Positions 8,030-18,291 of a stretch of DNA of 48,102 nt are shown one piece after another. Positions within the stretch are counted from its first letter, which is position 1; the number at the start of each line of letters is the position of its first letter. The notes below the pieces were generated by a model. It saw only the letters and a program-made list of their open reading frames with translations. It was not told the DNA's origin and searched no databases. Location of the stretch: positions 1-48,102 of the forward strand of contig JAJRTL010000104.1 of the NCBI GenBank assembly GCA_024278315.1, given 5' to 3'. This DNA comes from Planctomycetota bacterium (lineage in GTDB: Bacteria; Planctomycetota; UBA1135; GCA-002748355). Made by a program: the position numbers and the translations under genes.

Positions 8030-10285
8030 TTACTTGGAGTTCTTCTGGATGGCCCCTGGCCCCGTGTCCAGACGGATCTGGATGCTGCCCTTCTCAGGCT
8101 CATCCTCCGCCTCCGGCATCGGCAGCTCGTCCTCCTCCAGGTCCTTCTCGGATGTCTTCCAGATCTTGGAATTGGACTCGATCCGGATATCGCGATATCG
8201 CTTCTTCGAGACGGCCTTGATGACCTCACGGGGGATGGAGATCCGATTGTTCTTGCCGGTCTCAATCGTAATGAGGTCAGGCAATTCCTGGAGGATCTTG
8301 CCCCAGATCTTGTTCTCGTTGCGCAGTTCGACGTAGCCCGTCGGAGAGTTCTTGATCAGCTGAGCCTCTCGCTCAGGCAGGAGGATCAGCTTCTTGAGGA
8401 TCTTCTCGTGGAAGGTGATCTCGCCACCATCGAGCGTCAAGACGATGTAGTCGGCCTTGATCTTCATGACGCGACCGATGAAGAAGTTCCCGTTGTGGAT
8501 CTGCGCCAGGGTATTGACTCCCCGCCTGAGCCCCTTGGTCATCCGCTTCATGCGAGCCACGCTGGTCGACACGCCACCGGGCAGGGGTGCGACAGCCACC
8601 TCCTTGGGCATGGGCTCGACCTTCGGCTCAGGTTCGGCTGTTGGTTCGATCTTCGGCTCAGCCTGCGCGACACGCGGCTCAGGTTCCGGCTCGGCCTGGG
8701 GCTCGGCCTGGGGCTCGGTCTGGGCGACACGTGGCTCGGGTTCCGGTTCGACCTTCGGCTCGACCTTCGGCTCGACCTTCGGCTCAGGTGTCATCGAGAC
8801 ATCCCCCGAGAAGAGCTTGGCGAGGCGCTCACGCGCCTCCTGGATGTCAGCCTCGGATGCGATCTCCACGCGCTCCTGGACTCCAAAGGGCTTCGACGCC
8901 CCCGTATCCGCCACGGGGCCCTTGCTTCCACCAGCCTTGCCAACGGCCACCAGCGGAACCTCGGTCTCGGTCATGACGCGGGGTCGGTCGACCTTGACGA
9001 CCTCGATACTGGTGGCCCCTGCCTCCAGCCCCAACCAGTCCTTCGCCTGGCGGACGTATTTGTCGTTGGGCTTCGCTGCCGAGTAGGCGATGGCTCCGAT
9101 GACGAGGATGGAAGCAGCCATCCCCATGCCCATGAAGCGCTTGCCCCAGCTCGACTTCCTCGGCGCGTAGACCGGTGCCTGCGCGGCGAACTCGCCATAT
9201 TCTCCGGCCTCGGCTCCCGCAGGCACCATCTCCTCGAGGTCTTCGAGGCTGCGGGATCCTTCTTCGGAATCCTCGTAGGGTGCTTCCCAGTCATCGGCGC
9301 CGTCCACATCCTCTTCTTCGCCGTAGATCGGATCCGCACCAGCTTCTTCTGCCGTGAGGTCCGCATCGAAGTCCTCGGCGATCGGGCTCTGCTCGTGGAA
9401 GGACAGATCTCCGGCAGGGGCTTCTGCCATCGATCCGGCCTCGACGGGCTCTCCCTCTTCCTGGCCAAAGATACTCGGATCGCCAAAGCGATCCATGGTC
9501 TCCTGGGTGGGAATGCCGAAGCTCGAGCTCTCCTGCTCTGCTGCGACCGCACCTGGCTCGTCATCCTGGAAGCCCAGGCCGCCTGCCTCGATCTCTTTCT
9601 GGGCAGCCGCTTCGATCGACCGCAACTCCTCGTCGGTCGGCTCCATGCCGACATCTTGGATGTCGAAGCCTTCGGACCCATCGTTCTCGCCCGTGCCGTC
9701 GACGAAGTCAGGTCCAAAGTCGGGATCGAAGTCATTGCCGATCCCAGACATCGCGAAGGCAGCCTCCGCACCGGACCCAGCGGTGAGGTAGTCCTCTTCC
9801 TGATTGGTTCGGTGCGTGGTCTCGAAACTCGTCTCCTCCTGGCCTGCGCTCAAGAAGTCGTCATTGTCGGTGGCTTCCGATTCCAGGTCGAAGAGATCGT
9901 CCTGATCCATGTTCTGGAGGTCGAGGCTCTCACCCATGTCGACCTCGTCCGAGCTGGACTGCGGACCCTCTTCCAGACCATCCTCAGCACCGAAGATCGA
10001 GTTCTGGAGGCTCTCGAGTTCGGGGGAGTCTTCCTGCTCCCCATCGAAGATGTCCTCATCACCGGATTCGGCGAGAATGAAGGCACTCTCCTCTTCTTCT
10101 TCCGAGGTCGAGTCCGGATCCTCTCCAAAGATGGAGGTCACGTCTTCGTCGCTGACCTCTTCATCCTCGAAATCGAGAACGAAGTCCTCGTCGAAGGCAT
10201 CAGGCTCCTTGGCTCCTCCATCGAAGCCTGGGCTGAAAGGATCGTTGTTCTCGTCTTGAGGATCTTGCATGTCGTGGTGGGCCAT
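8030..10285 (-). CDS. Acidic low-complexity single-TM protein with Pro/Glu repeat linker and C-terminal beta-barrel-like domain
   Basis: ATG at 10285 (MAHHDMQDPQDENND) is preceded by AAAAGGAG. About 380 aa of D/E-rich sequence, TM (GMGMAASILVIGAIAYSA), KVEPKVEPKVEPEPEPRVAQ repeats, then GNFFIGRVMKIKADYIVLTLDGGEI... Confidence 0.75.
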   Translation of the reverse strand: MAHHDMQDPQDENNDPFSPGFDGGAKEPDAFDEDFVLDFEDEEVSDEDVTSIFGEDPDSTSEEEEESAFILAESGDEDIFDGEQEDSPELESLQNSIFGAEDGLEEGPQSSSDEVDMGESLDLQNMDQDDLFDLESEATDNDDFLSAGQEETSFETTHRTNQEEDYLTAGSGAEAAFAMSGIGNDFDPDFGPDFVDGTGENDGSEGFDIQDVGMEPTDEELRSIEAAAQKEIEAGGLGFQDDEPGAVAAEQESSSFGIPTQETMDRFGDPSIFGQEEGEPVEAGSMAEAPAGDLSFHEQSPIAEDFDADLTAEEAGADPIYGEEEDVDGADDWEAPYEDSEEGSRSLEDLEEMVPAGAEAGEYGEFAAQAPVYAPRKSSWGKRFMGMGMAASILVIGAIAYSAAKPNDKYVRQAKDWLGLEAGATSIEVVKVDRPRVMTETEVPLVAVGKAGGSKGPVADTGASKPFGVQERVEIASEADIQEARERLAKLFSGDVSMTPEPKVEPKVEPKVEPEPEPRVAQTEPQAEPQAEPEPEPRVAQAEPKIEPTAEPEPKVEPMPKEVAVAPLPGGVSTSVARMKRMTKGLRRGVNTLAQIHNGNFFIGRVMKIKADYIVLTLDGGEITFHEKILKKLILLPEREAQLIKNSPTGYVELRNENKIWGKILQELPDLITIETGKNNRISIPREVIKAVSKKRYRDIRIESNSKIWKTSEKDLEEDELPMPEAEDEPEKGSIQIRLDTGPGAIQKNSK
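8605..8790 (-). repeat. Pro-Glu-Val degenerate tandem repeats within the acidic protein gene
   Basis: Includes three near-perfect 12-bp copies (cgaccttcggct) at about 8747..8785; encodes KVEPKVEPKVEPEPEPRVAQTEPQAEPQAEPEPEPRVAQ. Confidence 0.75.
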
Positions 10286-10418
10286 CGGCCTGCTCTCCTT
10301 TTGTGCCGTGGGAAATGGACGACAGTCCATCATCCAGGACATCAGGATTGCCTATCGGCCTGATGGCGCCTCGATCCTCAGTCGGCTTTACGCCGATCGA
10401 TAGCCCCGATGGCAAGGG

Positions 10419-12326
10419 TCACTTCCGTCGGAGAATCCGACGATCACCTTTTCGTGCGGTGACGCCCAGCCGATCCAGATGTTCGAGGAAAGGGATCAGG
10501 AACTTGCGCGAGGTCTGCATGCGGTCCCTGAGCGTTGGGATGTCGAGCACACCCTCATGTTCGCTGCAAACCCCTTCGACCAATGCCAGCGCTCTCGCGA
10601 AGCTCTCGGCGCCCCACAGGAAGCCATCGCCCGTCTCGACCGCCTGACCTTCCTCGAGCATGCACTCGAGGAGAAGGCTGCTGTCCTTGCCATACGTCTC
10701 CTGGAGCTCCTTCTTGGCGTGTGGGCGGAATCCCGCCTCGTCCAGCCAATTGCGGATACCAGCCGTCTGCTTGCGCTGTGCCGCCGACAGAGGGTCCTGC
10801 CGCGTCAGATCCCGGATACGTCCACCAGCCTCCGAAGCGACCCGACCCTGCGCCTCCAGCTCGAGCAGCGCCATCTGGAGGAGATCCTCAACCGCCTTCT
10901 CGTTGCGAAAACGGGAGATGGGGCAAGTCGTGCTGGTGGGGTGTTTCCGAAACCAGCCACCGAGCATCTTCGCGATGCGCTCCTGCTCCAGGCGCACGCT
11001 CCGATCCGAGAAGAGTCGTCGGGTTCGCGGATCCTGGAAGAGTTTCTTGTCCCCCACCATGGGCTCCAGGATGACCGTCATTTCCTCCTCGGTCCAACCG
11101 AGCTTGGCACGGCAATCCTCGATGGAGACTCCATGCGCTCCTGCCTCCTCGACGAGCAGGCGCACCCGCTCTTCGGGCAGGTCCAAGGCCTGCTCCTTGG
11201 CCTGGAGCCGCTCCACGACTTCTTCCCGGAGCCTGCGCAGCCTTCTCCCCCCAACCCCGATGACCCGTCCGCCAGCAAGGGTCCTGGGTGGGTTGAGTCT
11301 GCGCAGGAGGAGGAAGTCCCCAGAGAGCGTCACGACCTCGCCCAGGACATGCACCTGCGCCAAACCGGTCTGACCGGGGAGGATCTCGGCCTGGTCCAGG
11401 GGAAAGACCCGGGCCATGGCCTCCTTGGTTCCCAGGTGGAGATGGACCTCCTCGCCGTATTTGAGAGGCAGCATGTCCTTGACCACCCGCAGCTCGGCCT
11501 CGATCCGATAGGTGGGCTCCAGATCTGCGGAGGCGCTCAGGACGTCGCCACGCTCGACCTGGGAGAGATCGATATCCGGCAGGTTGAGGGCCGTGGAGTG
11601 ACCTGTGCGGGCCTTCTCTACCTTGCTGCCATAGGCCTGGATCCCGCGTATCCTGGACTTCTGACGCTTGCCCACGAGGTAGAGCTCGTCGCCGACATGG
11701 ATTTCACCCGCGACGGGAATCCCGGTCAGCACGGAGCCGAAGCCCTTCACCGAGAACTTGCGCTGCACCGGCATCCGGAACGAGCCGGCATGGCTCCGGG
11801 GAGACACGTCTCGCGCCATCTCCTCCAAGCGCTTCGCGAATGCGGCCACTCCCTCTCCGGTGATCGTCGAAAGCGGATGGATCTCGGCACCTTCGAGACA
11901 GCGCCCCTGGAGCAGCTCGCGCACATCCTCATGGGCCAGCTCCAAGGTCTCCTCGTCCACCAGATCCACCTTGGTCAGGGCAACCAGGCCCCGTTCGACC
12001 CCGAGCAGATCCAGGATATCCAGGTGCTCCCGGGTCTGGGGCATGACGGCGTCATCCGCTGCCACCACGAGGATGGCCAGGTCGATGGAGGTGGCACCCG
12101 CGACCATGTTCTTCAGGAAGCGCTCGTGCCCGGGCACGTCGATGAGCCCGACACGCAGCCCTCCCGAGAGTTCCAGCGGAGCGAAGCCCAGATCGATCGT
12201 GAGACCGCGCTTCTTCTCCTCTTCCCAACGGTCCGGATCGATTCCGGTGAGGGCGCGCACCAGGCTCGACTTGCCGTGATCGACGTGACCCGCGGTCCCA
12301 ACGATGATGGGGTGGATCTCGGACAA
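10419..12326 (-). CDS. selB: Selenocysteine-specific translation elongation factor SelB
   Basis: 635 aa; [66 protein letters not shown], with an extended C-terminal helical/winged-helix region. Confidence 0.95.
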   Translation of the reverse strand: MSEIHPIIVGTAGHVDHGKSSLVRALTGIDPDRWEEEKKRGLTIDLGFAPLELSGGLRVGLIDVPGHERFLKNMVAGATSIDLAILVVAADDAVMPQTREHLDILDLLGVERGLVALTKVDLVDEETLELAHEDVRELLQGRCLEGAEIHPLSTITGEGVAAFAKRLEEMARDVSPRSHAGSFRMPVQRKFSVKGFGSVLTGIPVAGEIHVGDELYLVGKRQKSRIRGIQAYGSKVEKARTGHSTALNLPDIDLSQVERGDVLSASADLEPTYRIEAELRVVKDMLPLKYGEEVHLHLGTKEAMARVFPLDQAEILPGQTGLAQVHVLGEVVTLSGDFLLLRRLNPPRTLAGGRVIGVGGRRLRRLREEVVERLQAKEQALDLPEERVRLLVEEAGAHGVSIEDCRAKLGWTEEEMTVILEPMVGDKKLFQDPRTRRLFSDRSVRLEQERIAKMLGGWFRKHPTSTTCPISRFRNEKAVEDLLQMALLELEAQGRVASEAGGRIRDLTRQDPLSAAQRKQTAGIRNWLDEAGFRPHAKKELQETYGKDSSLLLECMLEEGQAVETGDGFLWGAESFARALALVEGVCSEHEGVLDIPTLRDRMQTSRKFLIPFLEHLDRLGVTARKGDRRILRRK

Positions 12327-12336
12327 GGGACTCGGA

Positions 12337-13032
12337 CTAGTAGAGGATGCGGCCGCAGGCCTTGCAAGTCACCAGCGAGTTGCTGCCTTGGAGCCGGGCC
12401 AGATCGTTGGGAGTCAAGCGCGTATAGCATCCGCCGCAGACCTTGCCTTCCACACTCACGACGGCCTGCCGTTCACGAGTCCGGAACAAGCCCATGTAGA
12501 GCTCGAGCTGCGCTTCGTTGACGCCCTCCAGGAAGCCTGCACGCTCTTCCTCGATGGCGCTCCGCTTGCCCTTGAGCTCCTCCTCCATCTCGCGTGCCTC
12601 TGCCAGATAGACCGCCAGCACTTCTTCGGCGGCCTTGACCTCGGCTTCGGCGGCCTCTCGCAGGGGGCTGCGGTCCTCGACGAGCTCCATCAGTTCCAGC
12701 TGCTCATTCTGCAGCTTCTCACGGTCCTCCTTGAGGTATTGGATCTGGTGCTGTGCAGCCTCGTAGGTAGAGGGGCTCTGCGCCTTGTCCCTATGCTCTT
12801 CCTGCCGCTTGATGGCATTGTCGAAGCCCTGGACCTTGAGTTCGAGTTCGGCATTCCGGGCCTCAGCGTCGCGGATGGCCTTGTCCAGTTGTTCCCAGGT
12901 CTGTCGGAGACGAGCCAGCTTGGACTCTCGTTCGGCGGTTTCCTTGGGAATAGCGTCGATCTTCACCTGGATCTTGTCCACCTTCGTGTCGATCTTCTGT
13001 AGCGAGAGAAGCTGCTGTACGGCGGGATGCAA
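12337..13032 (-). CDS. Coiled-coil and C4-type zinc-ribbon protein (CT398-like)
   Basis: TTG start at 13032 with GGAGG upstream gives LHPAVQQLLSLQKIDTKVDKIQ...; C-terminal CGGCYTRLTPND...CKACGRILY. Confidence 0.85.
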   Translation of the reverse strand: MHPAVQQLLSLQKIDTKVDKIQVKIDAIPKETAERESKLARLRQTWEQLDKAIRDAEARNAELELKVQGFDNAIKRQEEHRDKAQSPSTYEAAQHQIQYLKEDREKLQNEQLELMELVEDRSPLREAAEAEVKAAEEVLAVYLAEAREMEEELKGKRSAIEEERAGFLEGVNEAQLELYMGLFRTRERQAVVSVEGKVCGGCYTRLTPNDLARLQGSNSLVTCKACGRILY

Positions 13033-13225
13033 GGAAGGCCTCCAAAAGCACTTTTTCAACGACCCAAAGCCGTATGCCGGGATTTGGGAGCGAAGAGTGT
13101 AGGGATCTCCAACCGGCGAGTCCACAAGAACCCTCGACAGAGCCAGTCCGGCAGACGCCAACCGACCTGGCATGCAGCCTGGACCCACCCAGCAGGGTAG
13201 ATCCATGCGCTTCGCCCTGGCCCGC

Positions 13226-14977
13226 CTACTCTTCCTGGAGAGCCTCAATGTTGCCCGAGAGGAAGCCTGAGAGCTTCCGGGCACGGACCGGGTGCTGGAG
13301 TTTCCGGACAGCCTTGGCCTCGATCTGGCGAACCCGCTCGCGGGTCACCCGGAAGATACGGCCTACCTCTTCCAAGGTGTAGGTGTAGCCGTCGCCAATG
13401 CCATAGCGCAGTTTGATGATCTCGCGCTCCCGGAAGGTCAGCGTATCGAGCACATTGGTGACCTTGTCCTTGAGCATTTCGCGGCTCGCGGACTCGACTG
13501 GCGACTCGACGCTGTCATCCTCGATGAAGTCACCGAAGTAGGAGTCGTCGCTCTCACCAATGGGACGGTCCAAGGAGATCGGATGCTTGCTGATCTTCAT
13601 CACCCGCTTGGCCTCGTCCACCGTGATGCCCGACGCCTGCGCGATCTCCTCGATCGTGGGCTCCCGGCCCTTGGCTTGCAGCAGCTTCTTGGTGACGTTG
13701 CGCAACTTGCTCATCGTCTCGATCATGTGGACCGGGATCCGGATGGTCCTGGCCTGGTCGGCGATCGAACGCGTGATGGCCTGACGAATCCACCATGTCG
13801 CGTACGTCGAGAACTTGTAGCCACGACGATACTCGTACTTTTCGACGGCCTTCATGAGACCCGTGTTGCCCTCCTGGATCAGGTCCAGGAAAGACAGTCC
13901 GCGGTTGCGGTACTTCTTGGCGATGGACACGACGAGTCGGAGGTTACCGGAACTCAGCTGTCGCTTGGCCTCTTCGTAGTCAAGGTAGGCGCGGCGCACA
14001 TCGTCGATGCGGCTCTCCAGGCGAGCCAGCGTCTCGAGACCACGCTTCTCCAACTCGTGGAACCGTTCGCGCAGCTCCGCCGCATGAGGCGCTTCGCGCA
14101 GCTCGGCCTTGTCGGCCTTGCGCCGCAGCATGTTGATCTCCTGGTAGCGGCTCTCGATCATGTCCACCAGAGGACGGACCTTCTTGATCTGGAGATTGAT
14201 CTCCTCGATCAAGAGCGCGCACTTGCGCATGCGACGATACAGCCCCATGCGTACCTGGCCGGCCTCGGCCTTGGTCAGACGCTCGTTCTGCAGCTTCGAG
14301 AAATCGGCCTGATTCCGCAGATAGAGGCCTTCGAGAGTCTTGATCACGCCGGGGAGACGGATCAACAGATCCTGCTTGCCGACGTCGGGATCCTGCTGGT
14401 TGATCTTGATCGTCCGATCCAAGGCGGACTCTCCAGCCACCACGTCCTTCAGGATCTGGATGGCAGCTGCCGTCCCGAATCCCGAGACCAGGACGATCTT
14501 GCGAAACTGCTTGCGTGTCAGCTCGATCTTGCGAGCAAGGCTGATCTCCTCATCGCGAGTCAGCAGTGGGATCTCACCCATCTGGGTCAGATACATGCGC
14601 ACCGGATCGTCGATCTTCTCGACGATGTCTGAGATCAGTGTCGAGGAACGACGTACTGGATCAGGAGCAGGTCTCTCCACGGGCTCCATGGCGATCGTCG
14701 CCTGGTTCGCAGCCACAGCCTTGAGCTTGAGGGGGTCCTCATCCTCATCGTCGTTGAGCGACGCGAGGAACGGAAGGTCTCCATCCTGGTCCTGTGAGTC
14801 ATCGACGAGGTCCAGTCCGGCCTTGTCGATGCGCTTCAGGATTTTGTTGACCAACTCGGGTGTCAGAAGCTCTTCGGGCAAGGCCTTGTTCATCTCCGCG
14901 TAGGTGATGTAGCCGTTCTTCTTGCCGGCATCGAGGAGCTTGGTGAGATAGGGATCGATTTTATCCATGGAATTCAT
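13226..14977 (-). CDS. rpoD: RNA polymerase primary sigma factor (sigma-70)
   Basis: 583 aa; region 1.1, [104 protein letters not shown]. Confidence 0.97.
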   Translation of the reverse strand: MNSMDKIDPYLTKLLDAGKKNGYITYAEMNKALPEELLTPELVNKILKRIDKAGLDLVDDSQDQDGDLPFLASLNDDEDEDPLKLKAVAANQATIAMEPVERPAPDPVRRSSTLISDIVEKIDDPVRMYLTQMGEIPLLTRDEEISLARKIELTRKQFRKIVLVSGFGTAAAIQILKDVVAGESALDRTIKINQQDPDVGKQDLLIRLPGVIKTLEGLYLRNQADFSKLQNERLTKAEAGQVRMGLYRRMRKCALLIEEINLQIKKVRPLVDMIESRYQEINMLRRKADKAELREAPHAAELRERFHELEKRGLETLARLESRIDDVRRAYLDYEEAKRQLSSGNLRLVVSIAKKYRNRGLSFLDLIQEGNTGLMKAVEKYEYRRGYKFSTYATWWIRQAITRSIADQARTIRIPVHMIETMSKLRNVTKKLLQAKGREPTIEEIAQASGITVDEAKRVMKISKHPISLDRPIGESDDSYFGDFIEDDSVESPVESASREMLKDKVTNVLDTLTFREREIIKLRYGIGDGYTYTLEEVGRIFRVTRERVRQIEAKAVRKLQHPVRARKLSGFLSGNIEALQEE

Positions 14978-15106
14978 CCGGGGGGATGATCAAGGTCGTA
15001 GGAAAAGGGGGAAGGGGATTCCCCCCATGGGGATCGAGTATGGGGATCTGGTATCTAGGATTGGTGTGGGTCAGGGTCTCGTGCGGGGATCTGAGTATGG
15101 GCAGAG

Positions 15107-17134
15107 TCATCCGGCAGAAGCAGTCCTCTCGGCGCAGTTCTTCATCAGACGATTCAGCTGGATTTCAAGTTCACGAATTTCAGACCCACCCGATGACCCT
15201 TCTGTGGACCCTTCTGTGGACCCTTCTAGGGACTGGGTTCCTGGGACATCGGTGGTTCCGGCTTTGGCCCGATCGCGTCGGATCTTCCTGATTTTCTCGC
15301 GTACCTCCTGTATTTCCAACTGGTTGCGATACTCCTCAAGGAACCTTACCCCATCCAGCAGCTGCTCTCGGGGTTCCTCCAGGGCCTGAGATCCATGATG
15401 GAGATCCGTCAGCCACCGAGATCGTTCCGACTCCCCACTGGCATGGCTCATCCAGAGCTGCATGAGGCGGTCGGAGCTAGGAAAATCACCACCCTCGAGG
15501 ACCTCTTCTCTGAGGACCTCCAAGAGGCTGCGAATCCAGGGGTCTGGTAGACAGAGCTCTTCTCCGGGCCAGAGTTCCTCCAATTCCAGCAGAAGCTCGG
15601 GCTGCCTGAGGAGGACCTCCAGCAGGGTTTCCTGCACCTTCCACACTGGATCCCGAGGGCGCGCCCTGGCGGCGATTCTTTTTGGATTTCCATCACCGGC
15701 AGCTCCTGGCGACGCCTCCTTTTGGCCCTGGGCCCGTGGGAGCTTGGCCAGCAGGTGCTCTGCGGGCAGGATCAGCTTGCGCGCCATACGAGAGGCCAGA
15801 TCGTGCCTCCGCAGACGATCCTGGACCTGGGCCAGGATCAGACGGCACTCCTGCGCCGCATGCATCTTGCCGTCATGGGTCATGAAATCGAGGCGATCGG
15901 ACAAGAGATCCACGAAGGTCTCCAAGGCCTCACCCCCTTTCTCCAGCTCATTCCGAAAGGCGGTCGGACCAGACTCACTGCCGAGGATCAGATCTGCCGG
16001 ATCCAAGCCTTCGGGTAGCAGACAGATCTTGGCGGGAATCACCTCGTTGGCGAGAGCCTTGTAGCCCCGCTCGGCGGCCTGACGCCCTGCCTTGTCCCCG
16101 TCGAAGACCAGGGTCACACCGTCCCTCGCATAGCGTCGGAGGAGATTGGCGTGGTCCGGGGTCAAGCTCGTCCCCAAGGTCGCGACCGCCCCGGTCAGCC
16201 CGGCCAGATGTGCCGCGATGACGTCCGTGTAGCCCTCCATGACGAAGAGCTCCAGCGTCTCGGATTGGCGAGCCTGGTGCAAGCCGAACAGGAGTCGACG
16301 CTTGTTGAAGACCGGCGACTCCGGGGAGTTCAGGTATTTGGGCTCCTTGTCGTTCTCGAATCCAGGCAGGATACGACCCCCGAAGCCCACGATTCGCCCC
16401 CGCTCATCCTGGATCGGGAACATGAGCCGGTTGCGGAATCGATCGTAGTACTGCCCCCCCTGCGTCTTTCCGAGAATCCCGAGCTCCACGGCCATGTCCA
16501 GGGGCACCCGCTTACCTGCGAGGTACTGGACCAAGGGCCATTGCAGCTCATGGAACGAGCCCGAACCCAGCGCACCCGGAGCACAGCCGAGTCCGAAGGG
16601 GGCAATGGCAGGATCCATGGATCGCTCTGAGATATAGGTGCGACAGCCCTCATCACGTGCCAAGGCTTCGACGAAGAAGGCCTGCGTCATCGAGAGCACT
16701 TCGAGATGGTCGGCCCTGCGACTGCGCTCCCGCCTGCCCTCTCGGGAGGCCTGCGGAAGCTCCACACCGGCTCGATCGGCCAGCTGCCGCAAAGCCTCCA
16801 TGAAGTCCACCTGCTCGCGCTCCATGACGAAGCTGATGATGTCCCCGCTCTTGCCGCAACCAAAGCACCGGAAGTGCTGGCTCGCGTCGAAGATGATGAA
16901 GGAGGGAGACTTCTCGTTGTGGAAGGGGCACAGGGCCTTGTGATTCTGACCTGCGCGTTGCAGGGGAATCTGCTCCCCCACGAAAGTCACGAGATCCAGG
17001 CGCTCCTTGATGAGATCCTTGGCCTCACGTAAATCGTGCCCCGACCTGCTACCAGGACCCGTCAGGCTTTCTGGACTGTGTTGTTCCGCCCGCAAAGAAG
17101 GACCTTTGTTCCTCACCCCTGAAAAAGTTGCCAT
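15107..17134 (-). CDS. dnaG: DNA primase DnaG
   Basis: CPFHNEKSPSFIIFDASQHFRCFGCGKSGDIISFVM zinc motif; toprim FVMEGYTDVIAAH...LVFDGDKAGRQAAERG. The upstream start in the 748-aa ORF call looks over-extended; the ATG at 17134 (MATFSG) is my choice but is uncertain. Confidence 0.93.
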   Translation of the reverse strand: MATFSGVRNKGPSLRAEQHSPESLTGPGSRSGHDLREAKDLIKERLDLVTFVGEQIPLQRAGQNHKALCPFHNEKSPSFIIFDASQHFRCFGCGKSGDIISFVMEREQVDFMEALRQLADRAGVELPQASREGRRERSRRADHLEVLSMTQAFFVEALARDEGCRTYISERSMDPAIAPFGLGCAPGALGSGSFHELQWPLVQYLAGKRVPLDMAVELGILGKTQGGQYYDRFRNRLMFPIQDERGRIVGFGGRILPGFENDKEPKYLNSPESPVFNKRRLLFGLHQARQSETLELFVMEGYTDVIAAHLAGLTGAVATLGTSLTPDHANLLRRYARDGVTLVFDGDKAGRQAAERGYKALANEVIPAKICLLPEGLDPADLILGSESGPTAFRNELEKGGEALETFVDLLSDRLDFMTHDGKMHAAQECRLILAQVQDRLRRHDLASRMARKLILPAEHLLAKLPRAQGQKEASPGAAGDGNPKRIAARARPRDPVWKVQETLLEVLLRQPELLLELEELWPGEELCLPDPWIRSLLEVLREEVLEGGDFPSSDRLMQLWMSHASGESERSRWLTDLHHGSQALEEPREQLLDGVRFLEEYRNQLEIQEVREKIRKIRRDRAKAGTTDVPGTQSLEGSTEGSTEGSSGGSEIRELEIQLNRLMKNCAERTASAG

Positions 17135-17370
17135 CCGAGGAGGATCCGTCCCTTCAAGGGAAATCGCCTTCCTGGGAACTCGCGTCTCCACCGCGATCGC
17201 AACACCACTCTTCGGGGGACTCCTCGGGATCCTGGGGACCGGGTGGCCAACTCCTGCGGAGTCGAGGCCTGGGGGGAAGGGAGTCCATCGCCGACTCGGG
17301 TGGTGCCTGTTTCGCGACCGACGGGATGCGCGCCTCGTCAATCCAGAAAACACCCGATAATCTAACTAAA

Positions 17371-18291
17371 CTAGAGGTCTTCGCCGCCTGGATCAAGCCT
17401 TGTCGCAAGAAAAATTGCTTTGAGCTGATCCGGATCCAGGGCCTCTGGGCGCAGGGTCAGCCAGGATGCATCCAGGCCCGAAGCCTGGAAAGCAGGCTCA
17501 GGAGATCTCCCCAGCATCTGCGTCAGACCCGATCTCAACTGCTTGCGTCGCGCCGCAAAGAGCTGCTGCAGGAATCGCGCAAACCCCAGACGGAGCTCTC
17601 TCGGCTCCTCCAGGAGGCTCTTGTCACGGGGTCCCAACCGAAGCAGGGCCGAATCCACACCAGGTCTAGGCCGGAACACCTGCTTGCCCACCCGCCGCAC
17701 GAGCTTCATCTTCCAGGCAAGGCCCAGCAGGGCAGAAAGACTGCCGTAGTCCCGCCCTCCCGGCTTCGCCAAGATCCGCTCCCCCATCTCCCACTGGCAG
17801 AGGCAGAGCATCTCCCTGGGTGGACAGGCGCTCAAGCAAAGGGCCGCCAGCATCGGTCCCGAGATCGAGTACGGCAGGTTGCTGACGCAGACGTAGTCCC
17901 TGTCCCCCATCCCCTCCTCCTGGAGCGCCGCCATGAGGTCTGGGTGCAGATCCTGCCCCTGCAGGGCCGAACTACGCAACACGCGCACGCGGCCCCGCGC
18001 CTCGCCCCAGGACGAGACCTCTTCCTCTAGGAAGTCCTGGAGCCTGTGATCCACCTCGACGGCCAGCACTCGGCGCGCACGCAGTGCCAAAGCATGCGTC
18101 AGCGCCCCGGGGCCCGCCCCGATCTCCAACACCGACTGCCCCTCAAGCTCCAGTTCATCCGCGATGAGCCGCAACAGGTTGGTGTCCACGAGGAAGTTCT
18201 GCCCGAGCTTCTTGCTCGGGCGAAACCCCAGGGCATCCAATCTCTCCCTGAGATCCTGGAAGCTACCCTGCCCCCTCTCGACTCCGCTCAC
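17371..18291 (-). CDS. rsmA: 16S rRNA (adenine1518-N6/adenine1519-N6)-dimethyltransferase
   Basis: 306 aa; LGFRPSKKLGQNFLVDTNLL, VLEIGAGPGALTHAL, VSNLPYSISGPML. GTG start. Confidence 0.93.
   Translation of the reverse strand: MSGVERGQGSFQDLRERLDALGFRPSKKLGQNFLVDTNLLRLIADELELEGQSVLEIGAGPGALTHALALRARRVLAVEVDHRLQDFLEEEVSSWGEARGRVRVLRSSALQGQDLHPDLMAALQEEGMGDRDYVCVSNLPYSISGPMLAALCLSACPPREMLCLCQWEMGERILAKPGGRDYGSLSALLGLAWKMKLVRRVGKQVFRPRPGVDSALLRLGPRDKSLLEEPRELRLGFARFLQQLFAARRKQLRSGLTQMLGRSPEPAFQASGLDASWLTLRPEALDPDQLKAIFLATRLDPGGEDL

Noticed and set aside
8408-10363. 651-aa plus-strand ORF (LRLRFGCWFDLRLSLRDTRLRFRLGLGLGLG...)
   Set aside because: Antisense shadow of the acidic minus-strand gene; its composition is the complement of D/E/P-rich codons. 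The minus gene has an SD and a coherent domain layout.
10479-12521. 680-aa plus-strand ORF opposite selB
   Set aside because: selB on the minus strand is unambiguous; this is a high-GC antisense open frame with no recognisable domain.
15107-17353. 748-aa DnaG start at 17353
   Set aside because: The first ~70 residues are Arg/Pro-rich and unlike primase; a later ATG (17134) is preferred, though neither start has a strong SD.
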